Assembly (NCBI RefSeq): GCF_020217485.1
Contig: NZ_JAEKMI010000011.1
Location: 62,001-126,000 of the forward strand
DNA: 64,000 nt
Origin: Mycobacterium sp. WUMAC-067
GTDB lineage: Bacteria > Actinomycetota > Actinomycetes > Mycobacteriales > Mycobacteriaceae
Reading direction: 5' to 3'
Shown here: in pieces, positions 47,444 to 57,836 of the stretch
Layout of the letters: each line of letters begins with the position of its first letter
Numbering within the stretch: the stretch's first letter is position 1
Program-made: the position numbers and the translations under genes
Notes under the pieces: generated by a model
The model's database searches: none
What the model was told of the DNA's origin: nothing
What the model saw: the letters and a program-made list of their open reading frames with translations, nothing else

Positions 47444-50374
47444 TCAGCGCGGCTGTACCAGTCCGCCCGCCGGGTGCTCCTCGACGTCGTTGAGGATCAG
47501 CTCGCGCACGGCACGACGCGGCCCGTACGGGCGCAGCATGGTGCTGGCCGGCCGTGGCCGCACGTGCTGCGGCCACCAGAACCAACGCCCGAGCAGGGTG
47601 GCCAGCGACGGTGTCATGAACGACCGCACGATCAAGGTGTCGAACAGGAGACCCAGCGCGATCGTCGTACCCACCTGGGCCATCACCAGCAGCGGGCTGA
47701 ACATGAACGTGGCCATGGTGGCGGCGAACACCAGGCCGGCGGAGGTCACCACCGAGCCCGAACCGGCCATCGCGCGGATCGTCCCGGTTTTGAGCCCGGC
47801 GTGGATTTCCTCTTTGAACCGCGATATCAGCAGCAGGTTGTAGTCCGAGCCGACCGCCAGCAGCAGGATGACCGCCATCGCCAGCACCATCCAGTGCAAT
47901 TTCATACCCAGGATGTACTGCCATAAGAGCACGGAGAGTCCGAATGAGGCGCCCAGCGACAGCAACACCGTCCCGACGATCACGACGGCCGCCACGACGC
48001 TTCGGGTGATCACCAGCATGATGACGAAAATCAAAGTGGCCGCGGCGATTCCGGCGATCAGCAGGTCGATGTCGGAGCCGTCGTGCATGTCCTTGTACGT
48101 CGCGGCGGTGCCGCCGAGGTAAACCTTGGCGCCCTCCCAGGGCGTGCCCTTGATCGCCTCGTGCACGGCCTGCTTGATCGGCTCGATGTGGTTGATGCCT
48201 TCCGGAGTCGCCGGGTCGCCTTCATGGGAGATGATCAGCCGGACGGCGTGCCCGTTCGGCGAGATGAACTGTTTGAGACCCCGCGCGAAATCCGGGCTCT
48301 TGAACGCCTCCGGCGGAAGGTAGAACGTGTCGTCGTTCTTCGCTTTGTCGAAGGCGTCGCCCTGCGCGGTGGCGTTGTCGGACTGCGCTTTCGCCTGTTC
48401 GTTTAGACCCTGGGTGATCGCATAGTTCGACATGATGGTGTCGAGGTTGCGCTGCTGGCTCTCGATCTGCGGCGGTATCAGCGCCACCAGCTTGGGCTGA
48501 ATCTTGTCCAGCTTGTCGAGGTTCGCGCTCAGGTTCACGATGTTCTGGGCCACCTGGTCGATGCCGTCGAGCGCGTTGAAAACCGACCGGAGTGCCCAGC
48601 ACGCCGGGATGTCGTAACAGTGCTTCTCCCAGTAGAAGTAGCTGCGGATCGGCCGGAGGAAGTCGTCGAAGTTGGCGATGTCGTCGCGCAACCTCTCGGT
48701 GATCTCCACGGTTTCTTTGGTGAGCTTGGTGGTCTCGTGTGTCGTGTTGCTGAGATCCTGGGTCACCTGCATCTGCTCATGCAGCGTCGCCATCGTCTTG
48801 TGCAGCTCGTCCGCCTGCTTGAGCAGATTGTTCGCCTGCTCCTCTTGGTAGTGCTGGGTCTGGATCCGCCCCGCGGCCTGCGCGCCCATCTGGAAACCGA
48901 GGGTGCTGTGGTCGAGCGGCGTGCCCAACGGCCGGGTGATGGTCTGCACCCTGCCGATACCGGGGATGTGGAAGACCGCCTTGGCGACCTTGTCCAGGAC
49001 GATGAAGTCGGCCGGGTTACGCAGGTCGTGATCGGTCTCGATCATCAACAGCTCCGGATTGAGCCGAGCCTGGTCGAAGTGCCGGTCCGCGGCGGCATAA
49101 CCGACATTGGCCGGGGTGTCCGCCGGCAAAAAGTGGCGGTTGTCGTAGTCCGTCTTGTAACCGGGCAGGGCGAGCAGACCCACCAACGCGACCGCGATGG
49201 TCACCGCGAGTACCGGTGCGGGCCAGCGGACGACCGCGGTGCCCATCCGACGCCAGCCCCGGGTCTGCAGGCTGCGCTTCGGGTCCATGAGCTTGAAGAA
49301 CGACGCCACCGTCAGTATCGCCGGAGCCAGCGTCAACGCCGCGAGCACCGCGACCAGCATGCCGACCGCGCACGGCACCCCCAGCGACTGGAAGTACGGC
49401 AGCCGGGTGAAGCTCAGGCAGTACATCGCGCCGGCGATGGTCAGCCCCGATCCCAGCACGACATGCGCGGTGCTGTGGAACATGGTGTAGAACGCTTGTT
49501 CGCGGGTCTCGCCCAGACCGCGGGCCTCGTGATAGCGGCCGACCACGAAGATCGCGTAATCCGTCCCGGCGGCGATCGCCATCAGCACCAGCATGTTGTT
49601 GGCGAACGTCGACAGCCCCATGACGCCGTAGTTACCGAGCGTCGCGACGACACCGCGGGCCGCTGCCAGCTCGATGAACACCATGGCCAGCATGATCAGC
49701 ACGGTGCTCACCGACCGGTACACGAACAGCAGCATCAGGATGATCACCAGGAAGGTGACGAGCGTGACCTTCGCGACGCCCTTCTCACCCGCGTGGGACT
49801 GATCGGCGAACAGCGGACCCGCGCCGGTGACATATGCCTTGATTCCCGGCGGCGCGGGCACCGAGTCCACGATCTTGCGGAGGGCCGCGGCGGACTCGTT
49901 CGCCAGCCCGCCGCCCATGTTGCCGGCGAGGTAAACCTGGACGTACGCGGCCTTTTGATCGTGGCTCTGGGAACCCGCCGCCGTCAGCGGATCACTCCAG
50001 AAATCCTGGACGTGCTGAACGTGTTTCTTGTCCTGCTCGATGCGCCTGACGATCTCGTCGTAGTAGCGGTGCGCGTCGGCCCCGAGTGGCTTGTCGCCCT
50101 CCAGCAAGATCATGGCGGAGTTGTCGGAGTTGAACTCTTTGAACGTCGATCCCACGCGCATCATCGACTGAAAGGATGCCGCGTCAGTCGGACTCATCGA
50201 CACCGAGTGGGTTTTGGCGACCACCTCCAGCTGCGGGGCCACGGTGTTGGTGACGAACACGATGCCCAACCACACCAGGACGATCGGCAGGGCCAGCCGA
50301 TGGATCATTCGCGGCAGGAACGGCGGGATCAGCGGCTGATCGACGCGCGGCGGAACCTCGCCCGGCTCGCTCAT
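47444..50374 (-). CDS. mmpL4: RND-family transporter MmpL4
   Basis: A 976-residue inner-membrane RND exporter with the usual 11-12 transmembrane helices. Repeated motifs are [20 protein letters not shown] and [20 protein letters not shown] in the first half, and [20 protein letters not shown] in the second. The second large periplasmic loop (about 470-720) holds a coiled-coil hairpin with two Cys ([10 protein letters not shown]). MmpL4 exports mycobactin/carboxymycobactin with MmpS4. ATG at 50374 overlaps the mmpS4 stop (ATGA). The gene pair is downstream of a TetR gene. Confidence 0.93.
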   Translation of the reverse strand: MSEPGEVPPRVDQPLIPPFLPRMIHRLALPIVLVWLGIVFVTNTVAPQLEVVAKTHSVSMSPTDAASFQSMMRVGSTFKEFNSDNSAMILLEGDKPLGADAHRYYDEIVRRIEQDKKHVQHVQDFWSDPLTAAGSQSHDQKAAYVQVYLAGNMGGGLANESAAALRKIVDSVPAPPGIKAYVTGAGPLFADQSHAGEKGVAKVTLVTFLVIILMLLFVYRSVSTVLIMLAMVFIELAAARGVVATLGNYGVMGLSTFANNMLVLMAIAAGTDYAIFVVGRYHEARGLGETREQAFYTMFHSTAHVVLGSGLTIAGAMYCLSFTRLPYFQSLGVPCAVGMLVAVLAALTLAPAILTVASFFKLMDPKRSLQTRGWRRMGTAVVRWPAPVLAVTIAVALVGLLALPGYKTDYDNRHFLPADTPANVGYAAADRHFDQARLNPELLMIETDHDLRNPADFIVLDKVAKAVFHIPGIGRVQTITRPLGTPLDHSTLGFQMGAQAAGRIQTQHYQEEQANNLLKQADELHKTMATLHEQMQVTQDLSNTTHETTKLTKETVEITERLRDDIANFDDFLRPIRSYFYWEKHCYDIPACWALRSVFNALDGIDQVAQNIVNLSANLDKLDKIQPKLVALIPPQIESQQRNLDTIMSNYAITQGLNEQAKAQSDNATAQGDAFDKAKNDDTFYLPPEAFKSPDFARGLKQFISPNGHAVRLIISHEGDPATPEGINHIEPIKQAVHEAIKGTPWEGAKVYLGGTAATYKDMHDGSDIDLLIAGIAAATLIFVIMLVITRSVVAAVVIVGTVLLSLGASFGLSVLLWQYILGMKLHWMVLAMAVILLLAVGSDYNLLLISRFKEEIHAGLKTGTIRAMAGSGSVVTSAGLVFAATMATFMFSPLLVMAQVGTTIALGLLFDTLIVRSFMTPSLATLLGRWFWWPQHVRPRPASTMLRPYGPRRAVRELILNDVEEHPAGGLVQPR

Positions 50375-50919
50375 GCGGACTTGTCCAGGCAATAGACGAA
50401 GGCGTTCACGGTTTGGTTGGGATCTGAGCGGTTCGGAGTCTTGATGACGTCACCGCTCCCGTCGTGCTTGTTCACCACGAACTGGCAGGCGATCCAACTG
50501 CCGTCTCCTTGCGCCACCAGGTTTGCCGGGATGCCGGGTTTCGTTGAACTCAATACTTTGCTCCACGGCAAGGGCACGTTGAGGGCCTGCTGCGGATGGG
50601 AGTTTTCGTCGAGGTAGTTGATGGTTGCCGTGCTGCCCGGTGGGCCCCAGACCTGCAGCGTGATCGTCTTGGCGTTGAACTCGTCGAGGACCTCGCCCGA
50701 GGTGCCACCACCGAACGAACCGCGGTGAACGCCGAAGATGCCGTGCAATCGGTATACGACGAATCCCGACAGCGCGACGACAGCCGCGATCGTGAGGACC
50801 AGCCAGAAACGCGCCAAGAGCCCCTGTTTCCTGCCGCGCTGCGGAGCGACCTCTTTGCCCTCCCCGCCGGCGGAGCCCTGCTGCTGGAGCGGCTCCGTCC
50901 TTGACTCAGTCGTCGTCAC
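50371..50919 (-). CDS. mmpS4: MmpS4 accessory membrane protein
   Basis: About 182 residues. A basic cytosolic N-terminus with GRKQG, one transmembrane helix ([20 protein letters not shown]) and a periplasmic beta domain with [20 protein letters not shown] and WIACQFVVN. It is longer at the N-terminus than M. tuberculosis MmpS4 (140). GTG at 50919 has TTGGAG upstream; the frame extends further to 50970. It works with MmpL4 in siderophore export and overlaps it by 4 bp. Confidence 0.9.
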   Translation of the reverse strand: MTTTESRTEPLQQQGSAGGEGKEVAPQRGRKQGLLARFWLVLTIAAVVALSGFVVYRLHGIFGVHRGSFGGGTSGEVLDEFNAKTITLQVWGPPGSTATINYLDENSHPQQALNVPLPWSKVLSSTKPGIPANLVAQGDGSWIACQFVVNKHDGSGDVIKTPNRSDPNQTVNAFVYCLDKSA

Positions 50920-50995
50920 TGGGCGCTCCAAGTCCTTCCCGTGTTCACCGGTTGCAGTTCGCCAAGCCACAGCGCTACCGGCCCCCTTCCTGAGT

Positions 50996-51664
50996 TCATG
51001 AGGCTTCCGCGATGAGCCCGATGCACGTGGCGGTCAGCAGGCGCGTCAGCGCGGTCGCAAAGTCCAGATTCCACTCCGGCGGAGCCACTTCCGGCTCCTC
51101 GGCGTAGACGTCGGTGAGATCGGCCGGTGGGTTCGCCACCTGCCACAGGGTGGCCGCCAGCGAGTACGCGGCCAGCAGGATGTCGAGCGACCCCGACCGC
51201 CCGAGTTCGGGCAGCGCCCTCTCGATGGAATCGGCGAGCGAGCGCGTGGCGGCGGTGCTGATGCGCTTGACCTCGATGACCCGCTCCGCGTCCACCTCGT
51301 GTTCCAGGTGCAGGTGCAGGTTGGCCAGCAGGTCGCAGAACAGCGGATCGTCGGCCAGGGCCTCGGCCAGCGTCCCGGCGATGTGCGACGGCGAGGAGGC
51401 GCCGGGCCGAGCCAGCTTGTCCGACACGGTATTCGACCATCGCACCCAGCCCTCGGCGGACAGGTGCAGCAGAACTTCCTTGTGCGAGCTGAAGTAGCGG
51501 CGCACCGCCGAATAGTGAATCCCGGCGCGGCTGGCGACCGCGGTCAGGGTGACCGACGCGACGCCCGTCTCCATCGCCAGCGAGCGTGCGGCTTCCACGA
51601 GGGCCTCCGCACGTTGGCGCTTCTTTTCCTCGGTGCGGGCGCGCTGGAATGTTAGTTGCGCCAC
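50996..51664 (-). CDS. TetR-family regulator of the mmpS4-mmpL4 operon (Rv0452-like)
   Basis: A 222-residue regulator. The N-terminal HTH includes AEALVEAARSLAMETGVASV and ASRAGIHYSAVRRYFSSHKE. The C-terminal domain is helical with an Asp/Glu-rich segment (DVYAEEPEVAPPEW). GTG at 51664 starts just before the family-like AQLTFQRARTEE; the longer frame runs upstream through non-coding DNA. Tandem 23-bp repeats directly before it look like its operator. It lies upstream of mmpS4 in the same direction, so it is probably its repressor. Confidence 0.85.
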   Translation of the reverse strand: MAQLTFQRARTEEKKRQRAEALVEAARSLAMETGVASVTLTAVASRAGIHYSAVRRYFSSHKEVLLHLSAEGWVRWSNTVSDKLARPGASSPSHIAGTLAEALADDPLFCDLLANLHLHLEHEVDAERVIEVKRISTAATRSLADSIERALPELGRSGSLDILLAAYSLAATLWQVANPPADLTDVYAEEPEVAPPEWNLDFATALTRLLTATCIGLIAEAS

Positions 51665-51674
51665 CGGCCGAGCG

Positions 51675-51720
51675 TAACGCACGTTGTGTGATTTGTATAA
51701 CGCACGTTGCGTGATTTGTG
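51675..51720. promoter_or_regulatory. Two tandem 23-bp direct repeats, likely TetR operator
   Basis: Copies at 51675-51697 and 51698-51720 differ at only two positions. Each contains CGCACGTTG followed by GTGATTTGT, with a CACG/CGTG dyad. They lie 11-56 bp before the TetR start and 87-132 bp before the DipZ-like gene, so they could govern both directions. Confidence 0.75.
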
Positions 51721-51806
51721 CGGCGTCACTCTCGCCGGCGGCGCAAACGGGTAAAGGTGGAACCATGCTCACCGTCCGGCGCCCTTCGCGTCCTTGGAAG
51801 TAGCGC

Positions 51807-53561
51807 GTGCAGACCATCGCCCTGATCGGGTTTCTCGGCGGGCTGATCACCGGCATCTCGCCGTGCATCCTGCCGGTGCTCCCGGTGATTCTGCTGTCGA
51901 GTGCGGGCAGTAGCGGAGCCAGCAGACGAGCAGGTGCCCGCCGCGTGAGTTCCGTGGCCCGCCCGTATCTGGTGATCGCGGGGCTGGTGTGCAGTTTCAG
52001 CCTGGCCACGCTGCTCGGCTCCGCGCTACTGACGGCGCTGCACCTGCCGCAGGACGCGATTCGGTGGGCCGCCCTGGTGGTGTTGACCCTGATCGGCCTG
52101 GGCCTGATTTTCCCGCCGGTCCAACACCTGATCGAGCGGCCGTTCGCCTACCTCCCGCAGCGCCAAATCGGCGCCAACGCAGACGGTTTCGGGCTTGGCC
52201 TGACGTTGGGCGCGCTCTACGTGCCGTGCGCGGGTCCGGTGCTGGCGGCGATCGTGGTCGCGGGCGGAACGTCGTCGATCGGGCCCGGCGCGCTGGTGTT
52301 GACGGCGACGTTCGCCCTGGGAAATGCCTTGCCGCTGTTGGCCTTCGCGCTGGCGGGGCGTCGCGTCGCCGAGCGCGTCGCCGCGTTCCGCCGACGGCAG
52401 CGCGTGATTCAGATCGCCGGCGGGATCGCGATGATCGTGCTGGCCATGGCGCTGGTGTTCAACCTGCCGGCGATGCTGCAGCGCGTCGTCCCCGACTACA
52501 CGACGGCGATGCAGAACAAGCTGGGAGCCAACGACATCGGGCGCAGCATGAACCCCACCCCCACACAGCGGCCGAACCACGGCAGCGGGCTGCAGCTGAG
52601 CCCGCCCAGCACCACCGTCGACGGCGCCCTGAGTGACTGCTCCAGCGGCTCCGCCGAGCTGCAGCAGTGCGGGCCGGCGCCCGCCCTGACCGGCGTCACC
52701 GGGTGGCTCAACACCCCGGACGGCAAACCGCCGGGCCCCGCCGAGGTGCGCGGCAAGGTCGTATTGATCGACTTCTGGGCCTACTCGTGCATCAACTGCC
52801 AGCGCGCGATCCCACACGTAATCGATTGGTACAACAGGTATCGCGACAGCGGACTGCTCGTCATCGGGGTGCACACCCCCGAGTACGCGTTCGAGCGGGT
52901 TCCCCAGAACGTGGCCAGCGGCGCCGCCGACCTGCACATCCCCTACCCCATCGCCCTGGACAACGACTACGCGACGTGGAACAGCTACCAGAACCTGTAC
53001 TGGCCGGCCGAATACCTGATCGACGCGGACGGGCAAGTGCGGCATACCAAATTCGGCGAGGGCGACTACGACGGCACCGAAAGACTGATCCGGCAGCTGC
53101 TCGTCGACGCCCACCCCGGCGCCCCGCTACCCGCACCGGCGAATTCGGCCGACACCACCCCGCAAACCCGGCTCACGCCCGAGACCTACCTCGGCGTCGA
53201 CAGGACCGGAAACTACGGTGGCAGCGGGGATTACAAGTCCGGCGCCGTCACGCTGAGCTTCCCGCCGACCCTGGCCGACGACAAGTTCGCCCTGCGCGGC
53301 CGCTGGGCCCTGGACGACCAGGGCGCCACCGCCGAGGGCGAGGACTGCGCCATCCGGCTGAACTACACCGCGAAAAATGTCTACGCCGTCGTCGGCGGCA
53401 CCGGCACCATCGCCGTGACGCGTGATGGCAAGACCACCACGACGACGATCGGCGGGGCACCCACCCTGCATCAGATCGTCGCCGACGACGGCGCGCACCG
53501 CGACCAGCTGGACATGCGGGTCAGCAAGGGCCTGCAGGTCTTCTCGTTCACGTTCGGGTAG
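51807..53561 (+). CDS. DipZ-like cytochrome c biogenesis/thioredoxin fusion
   Basis: A 584-residue fusion. A CcdA-like half (about 1-225) has the six-helix core with Cys at [13 protein letters not shown] (C20) and [11 protein letters not shown] (C141). A Ser/Pro/Thr-rich linker leads to a TlpA/thioredoxin-like domain with [14 protein letters not shown] (C328, C331), then a beta-rich C-terminal domain. It should carry electrons from cytosolic thioredoxin to periplasmic thiol partners. M. tuberculosis DipZ (Rv2874) has this plan, but I do not recall a DipZ-like gene at this locus. GTG start; GGAAG ribosome binding site. Divergent from the TetR gene. Confidence 0.85.
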   Translation: MQTIALIGFLGGLITGISPCILPVLPVILLSSAGSSGASRRAGARRVSSVARPYLVIAGLVCSFSLATLLGSALLTALHLPQDAIRWAALVVLTLIGLGLIFPPVQHLIERPFAYLPQRQIGANADGFGLGLTLGALYVPCAGPVLAAIVVAGGTSSIGPGALVLTATFALGNALPLLAFALAGRRVAERVAAFRRRQRVIQIAGGIAMIVLAMALVFNLPAMLQRVVPDYTTAMQNKLGANDIGRSMNPTPTQRPNHGSGLQLSPPSTTVDGALSDCSSGSAELQQCGPAPALTGVTGWLNTPDGKPPGPAEVRGKVVLIDFWAYSCINCQRAIPHVIDWYNRYRDSGLLVIGVHTPEYAFERVPQNVASGAADLHIPYPIALDNDYATWNSYQNLYWPAEYLIDADGQVRHTKFGEGDYDGTERLIRQLLVDAHPGAPLPAPANSADTTPQTRLTPETYLGVDRTGNYGGSGDYKSGAVTLSFPPTLADDKFALRGRWALDDQGATAEGEDCAIRLNYTAKNVYAVVGGTGTIAVTRDGKTTTTTIGGAPTLHQIVADDGAHRDQLDMRVSKGLQVFSFTFG

Positions 53562-53570
53562 CCGGGCGGC

Positions 53571-54425
53571 TCAGGATTTCTTCCAGAGGCTGCCCAGCAT
53601 CGCGACGAGCATGCCCAGTCCCACCAGGGCGGCGCCCGCCAGCAACGTGACGTTGAGCCATTGGTGCAGACCGGCTTCGGCGTGTCCGACCATCACCTCG
53701 GCGACGCGCCGGATGTCGCCGGTGGTGCGGTTGAGCGCCTTGTCGATGTAGCGGCCGGCGACCTCAAGGCCGGCCCAGCCGGCCGCGCCGACGAGCAGGG
53801 CGGAAACCCCCAAGCTGCTCAGCGCCTTGCCGCGGCGGCGCGCAGCGGCCAGCGTGAGCAACGCGCACACGCCACACAACGCCGCCGCCCCCACGCTCAC
53901 CCACGGGCCCCAGGTGGACAGTCCGCTCAGCCGCCCCTCGCGCATCGCTTGCGGCGCCGAAATCGTCAGCGGGACAGTCAGTTTCGCGGGAACGGTCACG
54001 TTGTATTGGTTCAGCAGCGGGCGGATCGAGTCATCCCTGAGCATCAGGGCCACGTCGACCGCCCATTGATTGCCGTCCCCGCCGGCCCCCGGGTCGCCGA
54101 ACAGCCAACCGTGCGCCGCGCGGTTGGCCTGGGCGAACAGTGGCGGAAACGCCGGCCCGGCGGTGAAAGCGCTGGTGGCATCGTGCACGTCGGAACCGTC
54201 GACGGGATAGCGGCCCCCGCCGCGCTCGGCGGCCAGAGCCATTGCCCGCGTGGTCAGTTCGGCCGCCATGGCGGACTGCAGGGCCGGATCGGCCGCCGCC
54301 CCGCGCGCCATCGCGGCGTAGCCGTCGGCGTCGACGACATGCAGCTGGGTCCACGCCGCGGGGATCGTCACCGCCAGCGCGAGCGTGGTGATGAGCCACA
54401 ACAGCACGCTCGCCGCGAATCGCAC
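53571..54425 (-). CDS. Membrane protein of unknown function
   Basis: About 284 residues. An N-terminal hydrophobic helix (ASVLLWLITTLALAVTIPAA) is followed by an extracytoplasmic domain (about 25-165), then three more helices (VGAAALCGVCALLTLAAA; LGVSALLVGAAGWAGLEVAG; TLLAGAALVGLGMLVAMLG). GTG at 54425 is chosen because TAGATT (minus, 54433-54438) lies 7 nt before it, inside the end of the DinB gene. I do not recognise the family. Its stop is close to the convergent DipZ-like gene. Confidence 0.65.
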   Translation of the reverse strand: MRFAASVLLWLITTLALAVTIPAAWTQLHVVDADGYAAMARGAAADPALQSAMAAELTTRAMALAAERGGGRYPVDGSDVHDATSAFTAGPAFPPLFAQANRAAHGWLFGDPGAGGDGNQWAVDVALMLRDDSIRPLLNQYNVTVPAKLTVPLTISAPQAMREGRLSGLSTWGPWVSVGAAALCGVCALLTLAAARRRGKALSSLGVSALLVGAAGWAGLEVAGRYIDKALNRTTGDIRRVAEVMVGHAEAGLHQWLNVTLLAGAALVGLGMLVAMLGSLWKKS

Positions 54426-54435
54426 GCCTGCGAAT

Positions 54436-54954
54436 CTACGCAATCCCCCGCACGTACGCGGCCTGCCCGAGATGCTGGGCGCAGTCGTCGATGATGCTCA
54501 CCAGGCGCGCGCTCGCCGTCACCGGCGGATCCCAGTTGGTGTCCACGACGCGGGCCAACTCCTCGGCGGTCATGCCGGCGATGTAGTTGCACGTGAACTC
54601 GTGCACCGCGTGGTAGTAGCCGGACAGCAGGTCCGCGGGCGCCTTCACCTTGGCCACGTCGTCGGGCGAATGCCCGTAGCCCATGTCGTTCCGCGGCAGG
54701 TCGAGTCCGAACCGGTCCACCCAGCCGTCGCGCAGCCACACCTGCTCGACGCCAGCCACGTCGGCGAGCTGGATGTCCTGCACCCGCGCGCTGTGCCAGA
54801 GCAGCCAGGCGATGCTGTTGGCGTCCGGGGTCGGACGATAAGACGACACCTCCTCGGTCAGCCCGTCGGTGATCTCGTCGACGTGCTCGATCAACCGGGT
54901 GAACGCGTCGCGCAGGAGGACTCGGATTACGGCGGCATCGTCGGTGCTGGCCAT
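54436..54954 (-). CDS. DinB-family (mycothiol-dependent-type) protein
   Basis: A 172-residue four-helix protein. SIAWLLWHSARVQDIQLADV contains the first conserved His, HAVHEFTCNYI the second region and SIIDDCAQHLGQAAYVRG the last His, the three-His metal site of the DinB/MDMPI fold. Members act as mycothiol- or bacillithiol-dependent transferases. TAGTGT (minus, 54962-54967) is 7 nt before the ATG. It lies next to a VOC-domain gene, another small thiol/metal enzyme type. Confidence 0.8.
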   Translation of the reverse strand: MASTDDAAVIRVLLRDAFTRLIEHVDEITDGLTEEVSSYRPTPDANSIAWLLWHSARVQDIQLADVAGVEQVWLRDGWVDRFGLDLPRNDMGYGHSPDDVAKVKAPADLLSGYYHAVHEFTCNYIAGMTAEELARVVDTNWDPPVTASARLVSIIDDCAQHLGQAAYVRGIA

Positions 54955-54964
54955 ACTCGCGACA

Positions 54965-55336
54965 CTACGGGAGCGCCCCGTGGAAGACAGCCTCGACGTT
55001 GTTGCCGTCCGGGTCGCGCACGAACGCGCCGAAATAGCCGGGGTGGTATTCGGGCCACAGGCGCGGCGCGTGCAGCGGCTCGGCGCCCACCTCGACCGCC
55101 ACCCGATAAAACTCGCGCACCGCGTCCTCGTCGGCGGCCTCGAACGCGAGGTGAACCTCCCGATTGGGGCCGGCCAGAGCGCCCGAGATCCAGAAGGTCG
55201 GTTTTCCCGCGCGCCCGTATCCGATGGCAGGGCCGACATCCAGCTGCCGCGAGAAGCCCAGCGTCCCCAGCACCGCGTCGTAGAACCGCTGCGATTTCGC
55301 GTAGTCGGCGCAGTTGATGCCCACGTGGTCGATCAT
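54965..55336 (-). CDS. VOC-family (glyoxalase/bleomycin-resistance) protein
   Basis: A 123-residue vicinal oxygen chelate protein. It begins MIDHVGINCADYAKSQRFYD and ends FVRDPDGNNVEAVFHG, the two half-motifs of a beta-alpha-beta-beta-beta unit, with His and Glu candidate metal ligands. ATG at 55336 has AGGA upstream. The longer frame adds ten residues with no ribosome binding site. Substrate unknown. It is upstream of the DinB gene by 10 bp and shares its direction. Confidence 0.82.
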   Translation of the reverse strand: MIDHVGINCADYAKSQRFYDAVLGTLGFSRQLDVGPAIGYGRAGKPTFWISGALAGPNREVHLAFEAADEDAVREFYRVAVEVGAEPLHAPRLWPEYHPGYFGAFVRDPDGNNVEAVFHGALP

Positions 55337-55383
55337 GGGGAAGATCCTGGCACGACCCGCCGACACGGTCGTAGATTGTTTGA

Positions 55384-57114
55384 ATGACTTACGACCTCAT
55401 CATCCGCAACGGCACCATCGTCGACGGGCTGGGGGGCGAGCCGTACGTGGGGGACGTGGCGGTGGCCGACAACGTCATCAAGGCGGTCGGCTCCCTGAAC
55501 GGGGCCACGGGCGAGCGGGAGATCGACGCCACCGGGCTGCTGGTCACGCCCGGCTTCGTCGACCTGCACACCCACTACGACGGCCAGTCCATCTGGTCGG
55601 AGCGGCTCACCCCGTCGTCCGCGCACGGGGTGACGACGGTGGTGATGGGCAACTGCGGGGTCGGCTTCGCCCCGTGCCGCCAGGCCGACCACGACGTCCT
55701 CGTCGACGTGATGGCCGGTGTCGAAGACATCCCCGGCGTGGTGATGACCGACGGCCTGCCGTGGACGTGGGAGACCTTCCCCGAATACCTGGACGCGCTC
55801 GACGCGGGCAGGCGCGACATCGATGTGGCCGCGTACCTGCCGCACTCGCCGTTGCGCGTGTACGTGATGGGGCAGCGCGGCGCCGACCGCGAACCGGCCA
55901 CCGAGGACGACCTGGCCAAGATGAGGGCGCTTGCCAAGGAGGCGATCGAGGCCGGCGCGCTGGGCTTCGCGTCGTCGCGGTTGACCATCCACAAGACCGA
56001 AAGCGGTTCGCCCATACCGAGTTACGACGCCGCCCGCGAGGAGATCGAGGAGATCGCCCGCGGCGTCGTGGACGGCGGCGGCGGCCTGCTGCAGTTCGTC
56101 CCCGACATCCCGGCCGGCGGCTACCAGCCCGTGCTGCAGACGGTGTTCGATGTCGCCGAGGACGTCGGTCTGCCGCTCACCTTCACCCTGGTCGTCGGCA
56201 ACTCCGGCGACCCGACGTGGCCGGACGCCATCACCATGATCGAGAAGGCCAACGCCGCCGGCGGTGATATCACCGCGCAGCTGTTGCCGCGTCCCATCGG
56301 GTTGATCATCGGGCTGCAATTGTCGGCGAACCCGTTCGTGCTCTACCCCAGCTATCGCGAGATCGCGCACCTGCCGCTGGCCGAGCGGGTCGCGCAGATG
56401 CGCAAGCCCGAGGTCCGCGCCCGCATCCTGGCCGACAAGCCCGGCCAGGGTCACCCGATCCTGTACGTCGCCCAGATGTGGGACTGGATCTACCCCCTCG
56501 GCGAGGACCCCGACTACGAGCCCGACCCGTCGACCAGCATCGGGGCCCGCGCCCGCGCCAAGGGGGTGGAGCCGATGGAGGAGGCCTACGACCGGCTGCT
56601 CGACGACGAAGGCCGGGCCATGCTGCTGGTCGCGACCAGCAACCTGCAGGGCAACTCGCTGGACACCGTCGGGGAGTTGCTGCACCGCGACGACGTGGTG
56701 CTGGGCCTCGGCGACGGCGGCGCGCACTACGGCATGATCTGCGACGCCAGCTACTCGACGTACTTCCTGACGCACTGGGCGCGGGACCGCAAGTCCGGGC
56801 GGTTCACGGTGCCCGAGGCGATTCGCGAACTCACCTCGGTGCCGGCGCGCGTCGCCGGGCTGAGTGATCGCGGCCGTATCGCCGTGGGCTACAAGGCCGA
56901 TCTCAACGTCATCGACCACACCGCCCTGCGCCTGCACAAGCCGGTCCTCAGCTACGACCTGCCCGCCGGCGGGCGGCGCCTGGACCAGACCGCGGACGGG
57001 TACGTCGCCACGATCGTGTCCGGGCAAATCATCGCTGAACACGGCGTCCCCACCGCGGCGCGTCCGGGCAAGTTGGTGCGCGGCCGTCAGCCCAGTCCGG
57101 CGCCCTTGCAATAA
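55384..57114 (+). CDS. D-aminoacylase/N-acyl-D-amino-acid deacylase-type amidohydrolase
   Basis: A 576-residue amidohydrolase. The metal motif is GFVDLHTHYDGQSIW, followed by GNCGVGFAPCR and the long TIM barrel, and the C-terminal segment GDGGAHYGMICDASYSTYF supplies the catalytic Asp region. A small beta domain brackets the barrel (TYDLIIRNGTIVDG at the start, VATIVSGQIIAEHGVP at the end). TAGATT at 55372-55377 is 6 nt before the ATG (leaderless). Homologues are annotated D-aminoacylase or dihydroorotase-like; the substrate is unknown. Confidence 0.85.
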   Translation: MTYDLIIRNGTIVDGLGGEPYVGDVAVADNVIKAVGSLNGATGEREIDATGLLVTPGFVDLHTHYDGQSIWSERLTPSSAHGVTTVVMGNCGVGFAPCRQADHDVLVDVMAGVEDIPGVVMTDGLPWTWETFPEYLDALDAGRRDIDVAAYLPHSPLRVYVMGQRGADREPATEDDLAKMRALAKEAIEAGALGFASSRLTIHKTESGSPIPSYDAAREEIEEIARGVVDGGGGLLQFVPDIPAGGYQPVLQTVFDVAEDVGLPLTFTLVVGNSGDPTWPDAITMIEKANAAGGDITAQLLPRPIGLIIGLQLSANPFVLYPSYREIAHLPLAERVAQMRKPEVRARILADKPGQGHPILYVAQMWDWIYPLGEDPDYEPDPSTSIGARARAKGVEPMEEAYDRLLDDEGRAMLLVATSNLQGNSLDTVGELLHRDDVVLGLGDGGAHYGMICDASYSTYFLTHWARDRKSGRFTVPEAIRELTSVPARVAGLSDRGRIAVGYKADLNVIDHTALRLHKPVLSYDLPAGGRRLDQTADGYVATIVSGQIIAEHGVPTAARPGKLVRGRQPSPAPLQ

Positions 57115-57153
57115 CGCCACCAAAAGTGGCATATACCAGCTAAGTTGGGTCCC

Positions 57154-57798
57154 GTGACGAACCCGCATTTTGCGTGGTTGCCGCCGGAAGTCAACTCGGC
57201 ACTAATTTTCTCCGGTCCTGGTCCCGGGCCGCTGCTTGCTGCCGCGGCCGCGTGGGACGGGCTGGCCGAGGAGCTGGCGTCGTCGGCGTCGTCGTTTTCT
57301 TCGGTGACGTCAGATCTGGCCAGCGGGTCATGGCAGGGCGCTTCATCGGCCGCCATGATGACCGTGGCCAGCCAGTATGTGAGTTGGCTTTCCGCGGCGG
57401 CCGCGCAGGCGGAAGAGGTGTCCCACCAGGCCTCGGCCATCGCGACCGCGTTCGAGGTGGCGCTCGCGGCCACGGTGCAGCCCGCGGTGGTGGCGGCCAA
57501 CCGGGCCTTGGTGTCGGCGTTGGCGGCCAACAATCATCTGGGCCAGAACACCCCGGCGATCGCCGACATCGAGGCGGCCTACGACCAGATGTGGGCCTCG
57601 GACGTGGCGGCGATGTTCGGGTATCACGCCGACGCGTCGGCCGCCGTGGCCAAGCTGCCACCCTGGAACGAGGTACTGCAAAACCTCGGCTTTTCCAACA
57701 CCAGCACCGCCGTCACGCGCCCGGCCACGTCCGGCGCCGTCGCCCGCGGCTACACGTCGCGCATCGCCGGGTTCCTCACGCCCCCGGCGCCGCAGTAG
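57154..57798 (+). CDS. Short PPE-family protein without a PE partner
   Basis: A 214-residue protein. The PPE domain opens [20 protein letters not shown], with the WxG motif in [10 protein letters not shown] and a four-helix pattern to about residue 180. The tail is short (35 residues, ending FLTPPAPQ), so it lacks the long C-terminal region of most PPE proteins. GTG at 57154 is preceded by TAAGTT (57141-57146) with a 7-nt spacer. No PE or EspG gene is nearby, so its ESX system is unclear. Confidence 0.85.
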   Translation: MTNPHFAWLPPEVNSALIFSGPGPGPLLAAAAAWDGLAEELASSASSFSSVTSDLASGSWQGASSAAMMTVASQYVSWLSAAAAQAEEVSHQASAIATAFEVALAATVQPAVVAANRALVSALAANNHLGQNTPAIADIEAAYDQMWASDVAAMFGYHADASAAVAKLPPWNEVLQNLGFSNTSTAVTRPATSGAVARGYTSRIAGFLTPPAPQ

Positions 57799-57836
57799 CG
57801 CGGGACCGCACCGGTTCGCGCCTATCCTGGAACATC

